In this document: positions 48,637 through 60,451 of the stretch, piece after piece
Numbering within the stretch: position 1 is the first letter of the stretch
Layout: each line of letters begins with the position of its first letter
NCBI RefSeq assembly: GCF_016808095.1
Contig: NC_068973.1
Coordinates: forward strand, 4,274,501 to 4,338,500
Length of the DNA stretch: 64,000 nucleotides
Direction of reading: 5' to 3'
Source: Vigna angularis
Taxonomy: Eukaryota; Streptophyta; Magnoliopsida; Fabales; Fabaceae
Translations under genes and position numbers: made by a program
Notes under the pieces: generated by a model
Databases searched by the model: none
Told to the model about the DNA's origin: nothing
The model's input: only the letters and a program-made list of their open reading frames with translations

Positions 48637-49120
48637 ACAACGGTTGCGGCGCAGCAAGGTGGTGACAGAGAGACTGAAGGCTTTGCAGCGTGGAGTTCTG
48701 CCTTGGAGTTCGATTTGGGCGTTTTAGGGTTCGAAGGTGTGTGCAGGTGTGTGCTTAATGGCGGAAGCATGGCGGAATCGCGACTGGGATTTCGCAATAG
48801 TAGCGGCACTTTCTGTTTCTGACTTTGGTTGCAGGTGGTGCGCGAGAAGCGTGGTGGCTTGAGAGAGAAAAGTCGCGGCGATTTCGCGATGTTGATGAGG
48901 ATGGTACGCGAGGAAGATGATGGTGGCCTGAAGCGACGGTGACTCGGACGAGCTCGTGGTGACGGCAGCCTAGGGTCGGATTGCGCGAGAATGATGGTTG
49001 CTGTCCGGTTAAGCATAGGGTTTGCTCCCAGTGAAGCCTAGGGTTTGCTGTTGGAGAAGATGACATTGAGGTTGAAGGAGTGATGTGGTAAAACTTGGTC
49101 CAGTAGCTCATAAAAAAGTT
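48637..49120. other. GC-rich filler of the Pack-type element, no defined product
   Basis: Open frames exist on both strands (for example 48630-49016 minus, Ser/Pro/Arg-rich) but none has a recognised domain. I take them as by-products of base composition. This segment could be a second captured piece from an unidentified gene. Confidence 0.4.
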
Positions 49121-49207
49121 TAAAAGTTAATTTAACGCTAGGGATCAAATTGATTAAATTTTTTCTAATTGACAAAACTCAAAAATGAGAATGTAACTGG
49201 GATAACT

Positions 49208-49347
49208 CAATAAAAATGGGGACCTTTGAATTCTGAATGAGTTTAACTTTCAAATAATTAATAATTACAATATAATAATATCAATAAAAATGGGGACTTT
49301 GAATGAGTTTAACTTTCAAATAATTAATAATTACAATATAATAATTT
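49208..49347. repeat. direct tandem duplication (about 70 bp)
   Basis: The block starting CAATAAAAATGGGGAC and including GAATGAGTTTAACTTTCAAA occurs at 49208-49281 and again, 8-9 bp shorter, at 49282-49347. It duplicates the right end of the Pack-type element. Confidence 0.85.
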
Positions 49348-49795
49348 AAAGGTTGAAAGATTAATTTGGTTTCATATTTAGTTATTTGATTTGTTTTTGT
49401 TGTTATATTTACCTTTTACTTAATTGAACTGTAATATTTATTAAATAAATTTATTGTAGAATATGGTTTTGAATCTGAAAAGGATAATTTTATTGGAATT
49501 GTGTCGTTTGAGAAGAAGAAATTGAAAATGGAAAAGAGTGTTGAATTTGTCATGACTTCAAAGAAATAAATTATATGAAATAAAAATGAATCATAAACTT
49601 ATATAGTAGTTAAATTATTAATTAATTTTTTTATTAAACTGATATGTAATCACTTTTTCAACTAAGTTAATATCAAATTAAGATAAAAACACTAAATTCA
49701 CTTCATTTAATAAATTTTGGTTTTCGATTGATTAAAAAGTAAATATAAAAACAAAATAAAATAAATAAATATAAATATAAGACTAAATTACTAAT

Positions 49796-49885
49796 TGAAT
49801 TTAATATAATTTTGTGTTATATATAAATATATTCCAGTTAACATGTAAAATTAAGTCAACCAAAACATCCCAAGAGTGATTTATG
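49796..49885 (+). repeat. dispersed direct repeat A, copy 1
   Basis: It shares GAATTTAATATAATTTT, TGTTATATATAAATATATT and CAGTTAA, in the same order, with 53099-53190. The similarity then fades through ACAT..CAAGA.TGAT. Confidence 0.75.
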
Positions 49886-52038
49886 GAAGACAAGTACAGA
49901 GAGGAGAAAGAAATATTAGTTGACGAAGAGCATATTAAAGTGATTCGTGAAGCAGAAATATTTTTACAGGGTATATCTCTTTGGCTTCATAAGTACATAG
50001 ACTAATTGTAAAGTTTAATCAAAAGCATTAATTAGAAACATTAAATGAATATTACAAAATTTTCTACCTATTTCTTATGTTGTACGTGAAAAATGTAAAT
50101 GCAATCTTCGCATTGATCTCACAATGTAAGGGCATGACTCAATGGAAGAGAAATTATGGGTGGGCAGCCAATGAGTGTTGCCGCTTATATTCTATTCTAT
50201 TTAAACTATTTTTTTAGAATGAATGTAGAATTCTTAAAAATTCTTCATTTTTCTTTCTTGATTTAGTTTTAGTATATATATTTAATTATATTCAATTGAT
50301 TTATCCTTTTTATTTTAAATATTTTATTTATTTCAGTTTTATAATTTTTTGAATTCTTTATATTTAATTCTTTAGTCTTTTTAAGTTGATAAGATTTAGT
50401 TAAAAATGTTAAAGAATCAAATATAAAATAGAAGCATCCATTGTCTAATGAATAGGACTTTCGTAGTAGTCTCATTGAATGGTAAATATTTTTTGGTATA
50501 TCTAGATAATAGATAGGAACATAAATTGAAACATTCTAGAATTATAAAGATAGTTATTAAATTGTTAGTGTCCCATAAAAAAATTTCACCAAGGGTTTGT
50601 TAATATAAATAAGAGAAACTTTGTTATAATTATTTTTGTACATTTCATGTAATTTATGGATATGTTAAATACTTCAATCAATATTTGGTTAGTGTCTTAA
50701 GCATTTTTGATAAATGAGTATTTTTCAATATAAGTGTTGAGAATAATCTAAGTTTTGCATTGGTTAGAAAAAACAAAATTAAACGTCATGTAAGAAAAAA
50801 TAGACATAAATTCAATGTCTTAAAGATTTTGAATTAAGTGGTATTAATCTTTATATGAATTAGACTGAAATCATATTTATATAATCTCACAAAAATGAAT
50901 ACTTCTAATAAAAGAAACTCATTGGTAGTATTAAAACTAATGATTTGTCTTGATAATCGACTTAAACTATTGTGACAAAATAACAATATAACACAACACC
51001 ACTACTACAACAAAAGTGGTGTCAACCTTTAATTGCGTAACTTCAAGTCATATATATATATATACATTTGCAAATAATTTCAAGAAAATGTATATAAGAC
51101 TTACGCCTGTTCTACTTTATGTAGAATAGTTGTACTCTTTATTTGATACGTGTTTCAAAAAATATTTATATGAGCTTATTTGAACAAGTGGTAAATAAAT
51201 ATGCTTTTAAGTTGTTTTTTATTTTGATTATTGTTTTTGTTTTGTATCATGACATTCGTGGTTTTTTTTCTGTAAAAAAAAAAAAAAAATAGGTGCAAGT
51301 TCCTTTGAACGAAGAGATAATACTTTAAAATTAAGTACATTAACTTCCATGCTGTTATTGCTCATTTTTAGTTGGCATCACGATCATGTCGAGAACGTTA
51401 TATACAGTCTTACTTTTATTTTTATGGTTTTAAGTAATGATTAACTTTTAAGATTTTGATTTTCTCAACTTTAATTGTTATATTATGCGTACTCGAGTCT
51501 GTTACATTGTTTTATGTGTTATTTGAAATATATGTTCATCTTAGGATTCTCATAAAGTTTGCTAATTCTCTAAACAGCAGTGTTCGGATACAATTTCAAT
51601 TTGGATTTTATTTAGGTTTTGAAATTGTTTTTATTTGTAATAATTGCTGTTATTTCTTTTACTTTCTACATTTTTTTTAGTTATAGTAATTTGATTGTTA
51701 TTTTGAGGTGGATTAGGTTATATTGCTTATTGTAGTGTTTTAATGTTATTGTTATCTTGAAGTGGATTTTAGGATTGTAATATTCTAGGTTTAGACTATA
51801 AAAAATAAGGATAATATTTTTAAAATATTTAATTAATATGTAAGACTTTCAAATTAGTGTAAGATAATATAAATTCGCAAATGATTTCAAGAAAGGAAGT
51901 ATATGTATATGAGGCTTATATATGCTGTACTCCCTACATAAAACTATTCTGTGCGATTATATTATCTAGTAACTTTGTTTGAGATGTATTTTAAACAATG
52001 ATTATTGTTATGATTATATTTAATTCCAACTTTATATT
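49886..52038. other. intergenic, no gene seen
   Basis: AT-rich DNA with a short TA run (51052-51063) and a poly-A tract (51275-51289). Short open frames such as 51456-51680 are low-complexity and not supported as genes. Confidence 0.4.
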
Positions 52039-52134
52039 GCTAGAGTTCCATGCCAGCACGCCAAGAAACACTGTCTCATTCCCGGTTCGTTCTACATACA
52101 ATGATACAGGACACAAAATGCACTGTTAATTTAA
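52039..52134 (+). repeat. dispersed direct repeat B, copy 1
   Basis: GCTAGAGTTCCATGCCAGCA and the following 75 bases, including CGCCAAGAAACACTGTCTCA, recur almost unchanged at 55867-55963. This copy lies about 185 bp upstream of the aspartic-protease fragment. Confidence 0.9.
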
Positions 52135-52318
52135 AGGCTTAATATCATTATTGTAATTTGTGTTCAATTTCGTTTTTTTTACAAGCGTCGTTTAAATCAT
52201 TAACGGTCAAATGTCCACCTGTGCAATCATAATGAGATGTGATTTATTGATCAATGTGGATACTTTAAGGCATAGTGAGGTGAATTTATATTTTTCGAAA
52301 ATGTATTTCTAATATTCA

Positions 52319-52659
52319 ATGAAACCCATCACTCTTCCTCATTCCCCTATACTCACCAAACCCCAATCCTCCGGTCTCTTCCACTCTCTCAAACTCGCCG
52401 CTTCAACTTCTCTAACTCTGGCCCCCTCCCCCAAACCTCCCCCTCCCCCAAACCTCCCCCTCGTTCTTGACACAGGAAGTAACCTCGTATGGTTCCCTAC
52501 ACTCCCCGCTACATATGCTTCCATCGTCTCTTTCCAAACATTGACCCCACCAAAATCCACACTTTCATTCCCAAAAATTCCTCCACCACCAAACTCCTCC
52601 GTTGTAGGAACCCCAAATGCAAAATTTTGTTTTCCAGAATAAAAACAAATATGATATGA
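52319..52659 (+). pseudogene. A1 aspartic protease fragment (nepenthesin-like), frameshifted
   Basis: The ATG-started frame reaches LPLVLDTGSNLVWFP, the first catalytic DTGS plus the WFP typical of plant nepenthesin-like proteases. At about 52496 one base appears lost. The adjacent frame then continues with the expected FPNIDPTKI, TFIPKNSS and CRNPKC, ending at a TGA (52657-52659). In the ATG frame the product is nonsense after WFP and stops at 52642. The second catalytic aspartate and most of the enzyme are absent, and a MITE begins 71 bp downstream. It resembles the probable aspartyl protease At4g16563 group and is not functional. Confidence 0.75.
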
Positions 52660-52729
52660 ATGAAGATATTTGAAGACATTAAAATTTACATTCTGTGAGG
52701 GAAGGCGAGGGAAAGGGTAAAAAAATCAA

Positions 52730-53096
52730 GGCTTAATTACCTACTTAGTCCCCATATTAGGAGGTAATTTTCTGTTTAGTACCCGGTTTTAAAAATGTAG
52801 GCATTTGGTACCTATGTTTTGAAATTTGTATCAATTCAATCCTATCCAGTTAACGGCGTTATAATTGATGCGAGAAATTAAGGACGTTAATGATAGCCTG
52901 GGTGGAATAGCTATCAAATGTTTGAATGCATCTTCATTAACATCCTTAATTTCTCGCATCAATTATAACGCCGTTAACTGAATAGGATTGAATTGATACA
53001 AATTTCAAAACATAGGTACCAAATGCCTACATTTTTAAAACCGGGTACTAAACAGAAAATTACCTCCTACATGGGGACTAAGTAGGTAATTAAGTC
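52730..53096. mobile_element. long-armed fold-back MITE
   Basis: The ends are GGCTTAATTACCTACTTAGT and the inverse ACTAAGTAGGTAATTAAGTC. The arms stay complementary for about 160 bp each, through GTTTAGTACCCGGTTTTAAA and GGCGTTATAATTGATGCGAG, around a loop near 52890-52935. It shares end structure and the TTTAGTA(T/C)CC segment with 11387-11718. No 9-bp duplication is visible: the left flank AAAAATCAA differs from the right flank TTGAATTTA, suggesting a rearrangement at one side. Confidence 0.85.
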
Positions 53097-53098
53097 TT

Positions 53099-53190
53099 GA
53101 ATTTAATATAATTTTCTGTTATATATAAATATATTTCAGTTAACCGGTAAAATTATGTTATCAAGAACATTCCAAGAATGATATTTTATA
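53099..53190 (+). repeat. dispersed direct repeat A, copy 2
   Basis: It is the counterpart of 49796-49885 and begins immediately beyond the right end of the MITE. Confidence 0.75.
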
Positions 53191-54279
53191 TTTCTTGTGT
53201 CATTAACCCCTTTGTCCTAGTTTTTCTTAATCTTTTATTTTTTGTCTTTACTCTTTTTCAACGTTCTATTTAATTTCATAAAATTATCTTTAAAGTCTTT
53301 TTTTACTATTCAATTCCTCATCTTTTCTATATAATCCCACATCCTCCGCGTAAATGCTTACTAAGTCATTGTTTTACAAATTTGGACTCTAATTGAATTG
53401 CACTTAACATCACGCATCCCATTTAGGTTTAGTATTGCAAAGTGTAAGGCTAAACAGTTTTAAGCATAGACTTAAGTGATGTATCTCCTCTTATGATCCC
53501 AAATAATGTTGGACATCCAAAAAGAACTATTAAGATACATAATCACTTTAACATTACATTTTATAATGTTCGAAAATGTAAAATGTTGAAAAAAGCATTA
53601 TCCCCATGGCTTAATGTTCTTTCAAGGATGGATTTGATATTGTTGTCGACCAAACAAAAAATTTGTTTCTTAATATAGACTTTTTAACTTTAAATCCCCC
53701 AAAAGAAGTTGTTGATAACCAAATTGTAAATGGTTAGTTTTAAGTGGTGTTTTGTTTTTCTTACTAACTTTTTCAAAACAAAATCATGTATTTTCGTTGT
53801 TGCGTTGCTTTTTTAAAAACTTTAAATATATCATCCATGTTAACTCATGCAAATTGTGATAATGTTGCTTGTTATTTTAATTTCTATTTCAAAATGGTTT
53901 AAAGCATATAATAATATATGCAAGAGGTAAACACCTCATTTTGTACCTATAAAACACTTCTTATGAGTTTATTTACTCCATAAGTAATTATTCCATTGGA
54001 TTTTAGGAAAACATTTGCTCTTTTCGTTTCTTAGAAGTCTAATTTTCTTTCTTTTATTCCTTAAGATTATAATTTCTCTGAACAAATTTTAGGAGACACG
54101 CTTTATTTCTTAGGAGTCTAATTGCTCCCGTTAGATTTTAGGAAGTTAGCTATGGTCTACTTAGATCGAGCTAGAATTGTAGGATTATAATACTTTTTAG
54201 CACACTGAAGGCGGAATCTTAAAGGTGGTGAGAGAGAATCTAATGCCAATAAAAGCATATAAGATAATGACAAATTAAT
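53191..54279. other. intergenic, possible eroded retroelement leader
   Basis: I see no gene. The 61-codon frame at 53493-53678 has no recognised motif. The stretch leads into the copia remnant and may be its eroded 5' part. Confidence 0.35.
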
Positions 54280-55335
54280 ATGTGCTTATGGGAGATACGT
54301 TGTAAGAAACAAATGCAACTATTGCATTAACAAGTTAAGAAGAAATAATAATGTGACATTGTGGACTTTGACATAAAGTGAGGTCTGTAAGTTCTTGCGA
54401 AACATAATCTCTTGCCCAAACTCAAGGAGGTTGATTTACCTCTCCGCGATCAATGTGTGATAAGTAAAAAACATAGATTGAAGTTTGTTAGAAGCATTAC
54501 CAAAAGCAAAAACATATTAGACTTGGTTCATTCATATGTGAGGGAATCACTAGGATTATCTTCAGAAGGGACAAAGTATTTTATGTTAATTGATGAGTAT
54601 TTTAGGAAGTCATTTGTGTTACCAATATTCAATAAATCCAAAGTACGAATAAAGTTTGAAACTGGAAAAAATAATTTAAGTGTTTAGGTTATACTAACAA
54701 TGTGAAGAGGTATTGCATGTGGCGTCCCACTACCCACAAGGTTATTGTTAGTTGGGATGCAATGATGTTCCAACCAAAAGGCTTTAAAGTACAAAAAAAG
54801 TTGGTTTAAAGGTTGAACATATATTTGTACTATTTAAGTGGACATGCAGGTGTTCATACAACAGAATTAATTCCTTCTCTAACCTTGGTTACAACAGGCA
54901 GAGTTCAAACCATTTTACTTGTTGCAATAGGTTTGGTGAGAATAATTTTATCATCTTGTTATTGTATGTGGATAACATGTAGGCTCAAAGTTTGAATTAG
55001 GAATTGAAGGCACAATTGGCTAGAAAATTTGATAAGAAGGACTTGGGACTAACAAACAAGATTTTAGGGATGCAATCAAGACAAAAAAAAAATAGGAAGA
55101 TTTGACTTTCTCAAAACAATTACTTACCGCAAATCTTACAACACTTCAACATGCAAGATTGCAAGCTAATTTCTATCTCATTTCTATCAATTGTATGTTA
55201 TCCTTAAGTGTGAGTCTTAGTAGTAAAGAAGAGAGGATAGAAATATCTTGAGTACCATGTGCATAGCCTTATGAATGTTATGATATGTATAAGACTAGAC
55301 ATTGCACAAACAATAAGAATGAATGGTAAGTTCAT
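54280..55335 (+). pseudogene. decayed Ty1-copia polyprotein
   Basis: A 91-codon frame (54412-54687) reads CVISKKHRLKFVRSITKSKN, then LVHSYVRESLGL and YFMLIDEYFRKSFVL. It corresponds to the pre-integrase and start of the integrase core in copia elements. Downstream, interrupted frames show PTTHKVIVSWDAMMFQPK (integrase/RT linker, about 54727-54780), LLYVDN (about 54955-54972, the YVDD box) and KFDKKDLG, then KILGMQSRQKK. There are many stops, frameshifts and at least one large internal deletion, so nothing functional is left. Confidence 0.7.
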
Positions 55336-55866
55336 GACAAATCAAATAAAGAACATTTAAAAATAAATACCATGAAAAAAGTATGATGTGAAAATTTTAT
55401 TAGCTTAATCAAAATTTTCAAAGTGATAGATGGTAAGTAAACAAATCCAACATTAGTAGGAATTTTATAGAAGCTTTGGTTGGTTCTTATATAAGAAGAT
55501 CATACTTCCTCAGTTAAGCATTCCATTTTTTTTTTCTATTATATTATATTTCAGAAAAAATTTCAATAAAAAATATTAGTCTTTTAAAGATATTTAGTAT
55601 TTATTTTTCTTTTTCAGACAAGAGAGAATGATATGTAATATTTTTCATTAATATAAATTTTTATTTTTTCCTATCATATTTATTTTATACGTGTGTTTGT
55701 GCTGTTTGTCTAATACTCTATTACGATGTCTTAAACCAAAAATAAAGTAATTATTTAAAGCTATCAAAATGATATTTATAATACTTATTAAATTATTAGG
55801 TGAAGTAAGAAAATATTCTGCATCAAACTTAATTGAGGGATGAAATAAGATTAGTCAAAAGAGAAT

Positions 55867-55963
55867 GCTAGAGTTCCATGCCAGCACGCCAAGAAACACT
55901 GTCTCATTCCCAGTTCGTTCTACGTACAATGATAGTAGACACAAAATGCACTGTTATTTTAAA
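55867..55963 (+). repeat. dispersed direct repeat B, copy 2
   Basis: It is the near-identical counterpart of 52039-52134. Here no protease sequence follows; a MITE starts about 80 bp downstream. Confidence 0.9.
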
Positions 55964-56045
55964 ATATGAATTCACCTACCACCTTTCATCTACGGTTGGA
56001 CCGACCGGATCAAACCGAACCAGAACACATGCTTTTACCATCTTT

Positions 56046-56354
56046 GTTTAATGTTTCCATAAGTTCCTATTTTTAGGTCCCTTTATTTTTTGACATCTGA
56101 ATTAAGTCCTTATTTTTGTTAATTTGATGCAAATATATCAAACGGCGGCGTTAATGAATGTGTGACGTGGCCTTACACGTGTCAATACTGTCCTCAGGCC
56201 ACGTCACACATTCATTAACGCCGTTTGATGAAATTGACGGAAAGGATTTATTTGCATCAAATTAACAAAAATATGATCCAATTGAGACGCCAAAAAATAA
56301 AGGGACCTATTTCAAATTTTGAACAAAAATAAAGACCTATTGAGACATTAAACC
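56046..56354. mobile_element. Mutator-type fold-back MITE
   Basis: The inverted arms carry GTTTAATGT at the ends, then AGGTCCCTTTATTTTTTG and TTTTTGTTAATTTGATGCAA. The innermost arms read GCGTTAATGAATGTGTGACG and TGGCCT. The loop is short (56176-56193). TACCATCTT(T) flanks both sides (56036-56045 and 56355-56364), a 9- to 10-bp target duplication typical of Mutator-like elements. It is non-coding. Confidence 0.85.
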
Positions 56355-56364
56355 TACCATCTTT

Positions 56365-59006
56365 GTATTAAGAGACATAAAAATGATTCACATATGTCAA
56401 AATAAGTTCAAATAAATGAATTAATAAATGAATTAACCTAAGGTATATTAATTAATCGAATCAGTTGAGTATTACATATACGAAAATTAAATTGAAAAAA
56501 TATTTATATAAGTCAATTTACCTAATCCATTATTATTGAATCAAGTTAGATAAATTTTATTTTACTAAAAAATAAACAAAAAATAAATTCATTCATTTTT
56601 AACCCAAGAAAAATCTGCAATGAATTGGGTAAGCTGGGTTTCACAATATCTAGTGGTCCAACCACAAATTGTCTCTCTCTGGTGTATGTAGATGAAGGTT
56701 TAGCCGTAAGAATGCCAAAAGATTCACACAACCATACATGCTTCCACGTGTAATATACTTAACCCCACACTCTCTCTTACTCCTTATCTTACTCACGAAT
56801 TCCAATCTATTTTCACACTACTTATAAATTTCACTCGAGTAGATATAGCCTTATAGAATTACGTATATGCAACAAAAAATATTTTAACAATATATATTCT
56901 TCTTTTGTGAATAGAGACAAAAATTACACATCCATTTCCTAAAGTGATCGATCATTGAAAAGACTTAAATTGAAAAAATTAAACCAAACGACAGAAATAT
57001 GATGTTTCCAAGTTAAATAAAATTATTAAATATCAACAAAGAGCGAAAAGGGATTTATTTATGAAAAAAAGATAAAAACAATAAAATTATCAGTGAGTTT
57101 TTTTAGAACATGAAACAATTTAGTGTTGAAAATTTCACGTCGAAAAAATAAAATCAATTCACACTTTTATAAGTGGTTGAAAAACTTATCCTACAGACTG
57201 GTTTCAAGCCATTTATATCTTTTACTGTAATCTTTCATTGCAATTTATATTTACATTCATCTTTAATGTGTCAAATGTTAATTTATTATTTATCATTATA
57301 CTGTTATACATTTTAAATTCCAAACTTCCTTCTCTAAGCTTTAAATTGGATTTTCTTAATAAATTTTTATTTAATTTGAATTGAACTTCAATTTTAAGTA
57401 TAATTTACAGTATAAATTTGTTTTAGATTGCTTGTGTATCATGTACTACCTTTTTTACATTGTTTTAGTTTGTGCAAATTTCTATAATATAGAAAATAAG
57501 AAATCCCAGAAAACATATATAAAATATGCTATTATGATTTTAATCCTTGAAACCAAGGAATTAAATAAAAAGAATAAATTTTTTACTTAGAATCTAATGC
57601 TTAGCATCGAAACCTTACTTTGTGTGATTATTGTACGTTTCTGTCTCAATTTCTGACTATTCTTATTTCATCTTAGTTTAATTGAAAAATTATTATTATA
57701 GTTCATTCCCTAATTACAATTAATTTAAATCTAAACTTCTTCTAATTTCCTTTTAAAGTGACTCAATTTGTTATTCAAATGATATTTAATAAAGGTAAAT
57801 TTGATAAAGAGTAAGTGAATGAATTTAAGTAGATTTTGATGAATTTTAATTATTTTTTTAAGAGATTTTAAAGTAAAGTGAATAGATTTAAAAGTAAAGT
57901 TGATGAAAGTTTATGAAAGATTTGATTATATGATGGATAATTATTTTTAATAAATTGAAATATAAAATTATTATTTTATCTTTAGTTAAAATTAATATAT
58001 TGCTATTATTTATTATTATTATTATTATTTAATAATATTATTATATGATATGTGAATCAGGAATATTATGGTAAAAAATCATTTTTTTCTCATAAATATC
58101 TTAGTTTGTTTTTAATATTCACTCTAGAAGCAAATCAAACAAGTTTTAGAAAAGGAATAGCATGATCTTTTGTAAAATGAAGTTCCCAAATGGCATAAAC
58201 TTCCTTTTTGTCGTAATAAATATGATCGAAGGTGTAATAAATAAGTCCGAAACCATAATGAAACACAATAAGAAGATTGATTTTAAGTATAAATCTCAGA
58301 ATTGATTTCTTTCTACTGTTTCAAAGAGTTGATTATGTTTATAGAGAAAATATTAGTTAACTTGTCAAATGGATTCACCTAAACTAAACCTTAACCTCTA
58401 CTAATTTTAAAGTTTCATTGAGATGTTGCAGATGACACTTCTATGACTGATAAATTTAAAGTAATATTATTGATTGTGATTGCATAGGATGAGAATCTAA
58501 AAATTTCTATTACAATTTGCAATTGTTGAATGTGAGAGGAATGAGATTTTGATGTTTTTTTTCTTTTTCTGGTTACTAGAATAATGTTAAACATTAATCT
58601 GACTATATTTCCAATAATAATTTGAAGATATCATTTCGAAAGTAAAATTATCTTAATGTCCCACATATATTGTTATATAAAATGAATAATAAGAAAAACA
58701 TACATGTGTCATGTATTAAGGTACAAATGAGATCTTTTTTATTTTGATGTACTTGAGCTAGCAAATCCTCAACTTGGTGCACGAGTAATGAACTACAATG
58801 TTAATTAGATTAAATTTCTAGTGATATGATTGTGAAAATTTTTCAAATTTTTTCTTATATTTTTACTCTCATACTATGCTATTGTTATTCGTTCTTATGT
58901 CCTTTACAACTAGACTCATTTGTTGATAATGTGTACAAGTTACACACTATTTATAAGGTTAACAAAAGTTTATATTCAAATCAAACTTGTATAAGTAAAT
59001 GTAATT
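56365..59006. other. intergenic, no gene seen
   Basis: AT-rich DNA with short TTA runs (about 58008-58030) and no supported reading frame. Confidence 0.4.
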
Positions 59007-59114
59007 AGAAATAGATTTTAAACCTAATTTAACTTCACAAAATCAGCTTGTAAAGTAAAGTTTACACACACTTATAAACTATAAATTGACCTTATCTTTA
59101 GTCGACTTCCAACA
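59007..59114 (-). mobile_element. decayed solo LTR related to the 7999-8474 TRIM
   Basis: On the minus strand it begins TGTTGGAAGTCGACTAAAGA and keeps TAAGGTCAATTTATAG, TTACAAGCTGATTTTGTG and AAGTTAAATTAGG in the TRIM-LTR order. It has no partner or primer site. Confidence 0.5.
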
Positions 59115-59699
59115 AATACAGCTTCAGGTTTTTTGAAAAAAATAATAATAAAAAAAACAAAGTCGTATGATAACTTACCACTTTAATCATTAAAAAAACT
59201 AATAAATTCGTATTTGAAAAAGAAACAAAATAGCACGATAATATGCAACTTCAACGATTTTTAAAAGATATTTTAAAGTGGAAATTAAGAATTAGAATAT
59301 GACTTCTTCGTAAACTTGAAAAGATATATTTATAATCTAAAATTGAGTATTAAAACATAACTTTATCTTTATAAAGTGGTGTTTTCATCTATATAATTCT
59401 CTCAAAAATAAATTTATTTAAAAAAGAGACCAATTTAATGCTTAAACCCATTAGATGATCGATCCACAATAACTTGCGTAAAATATTATTGTAAAGAGGG
59501 CAGAATTCACAACAACCTTACATTCTTCCTTTGAATTAAAATGTCTTCACTTTAATTTTTTCTTACTGAAATAAATATATGTATGCTGATATTATAAGAC
59601 AATTTATTCAATAAAAAAATGAAAAAAAAAGTGCGAAAATAGAACAACCACAGTCATAATATTAATAATAAGAATGAAAAATTTATTTTTTGTGATGAC

Positions 59700-59866
59700 A
59701 GCGTACATTGTGAGTAGCATCTTCGGTCCCGATTCTGGCATCTTATTAGAGATCCCACCCTCCTCTGTCTCTTACCCTTATATCTTCCTCCCTCTCATTC
59801 AGTTCTTCTCTCACAACGCAAAATCTTCAATCCAATAGTGCACCCACGCACACACAGCAAAACAAC
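59700..59866 (+). promoter_or_regulatory. promoter and 5' leader of the 59867 gene
   Basis: A CT-rich stretch (59757-59815) with CTTATATCTT (about 59777) precedes the ATG, which sits in AACAACATGAA. Pyrimidine-rich leaders are common in plant genes. The exact transcription start cannot be fixed. Confidence 0.4.
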
Positions 59867-60451
59867 ATGAACGTGCTCGATTCTAACGTCGAAGCTTTAG
59901 CCTTCAACTACTTGAGCTTCGGTTTGCTCACTGCGCTCCACAGTTTATGGACCTGGCTCGCTCTTCTCACCGCCGCACTCAGCTTCTGGAAGATCCGATC
60001 CGCGGGCTGCCCCAGGCCCACGCCCATACCCATACCCGAGACCCAACCCTCCGCCGGGCCCGACCGGCAGACCTCCAACCAGGAGAAGACAGAGCCAACG
60101 CGAGAAGCGGTTAATGCTAAAGGCGGCGCGGAGGAGGACGTTGACGGCGTGAGGAAGGGGAAGTTCACAGCGTATTACGAGGAGCACGTGAAATGCACGT
60201 GCGAGAGCGAGAGCGAGAACGAGGGGTTCGCGACGGCGTGTGAAGAGAGCGACGGCTCCGGAACGGAGTGGTGGGAGAGGTGGGAGAGGCTGTTACGGCT
60301 GAGAAACGGGGAGAGTGAAAACGGGTGGTACACGTGGCAGGACGTGACGGAGCTTAACGGCAACGTTGTTAGATTATGGGACGGTGGGTTAACTGGTTCT
60401 TTCGCCAGGGAATCGTGGTACAGCAACTCCAACCGTATCCATGTCTGGTAA
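59867..60451 (+). CDS. uncharacterised plant protein with N-terminal membrane segment
   Basis: This is a single uninterrupted 194-codon frame, GC-rich against AT-rich flanks, with an ATG in a good plant context. Residues 14-42 (YLSFGLLTALHSLWTWLALL plus TAALSFW) form one or two hydrophobic helices. A Pro-rich stretch (about 49-66) and an acidic linker follow. The C-terminal part is Trp-rich: EWWERWERLLRLRNGE, NGWYTWQDVTELNGNVVRLW and WYSNSNRIHVW. I do not recognise a named domain, though the pattern recalls unannotated plant membrane proteins. Opposite-strand frames in the same place reflect GC content. Function and location are unknown; the membrane topology is inferred. Confidence 0.8.
   Translation: MNVLDSNVEALAFNYLSFGLLTALHSLWTWLALLTAALSFWKIRSAGCPRPTPIPIPETQPSAGPDRQTSNQEKTEPTREAVNAKGGAEEDVDGVRKGKFTAYYEEHVKCTCESESENEGFATACEESDGSGTEWWERWERLLRLRNGESENGWYTWQDVTELNGNVVRLWDGGLTGSFARESWYSNSNRIHVW

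Noticed and set aside
59908..60432. Three minus-strand frames opposite the 59867 gene
   Set aside because: High GC removes stop codons on both strands; the plus-strand frame has the start context, membrane segment and full length.
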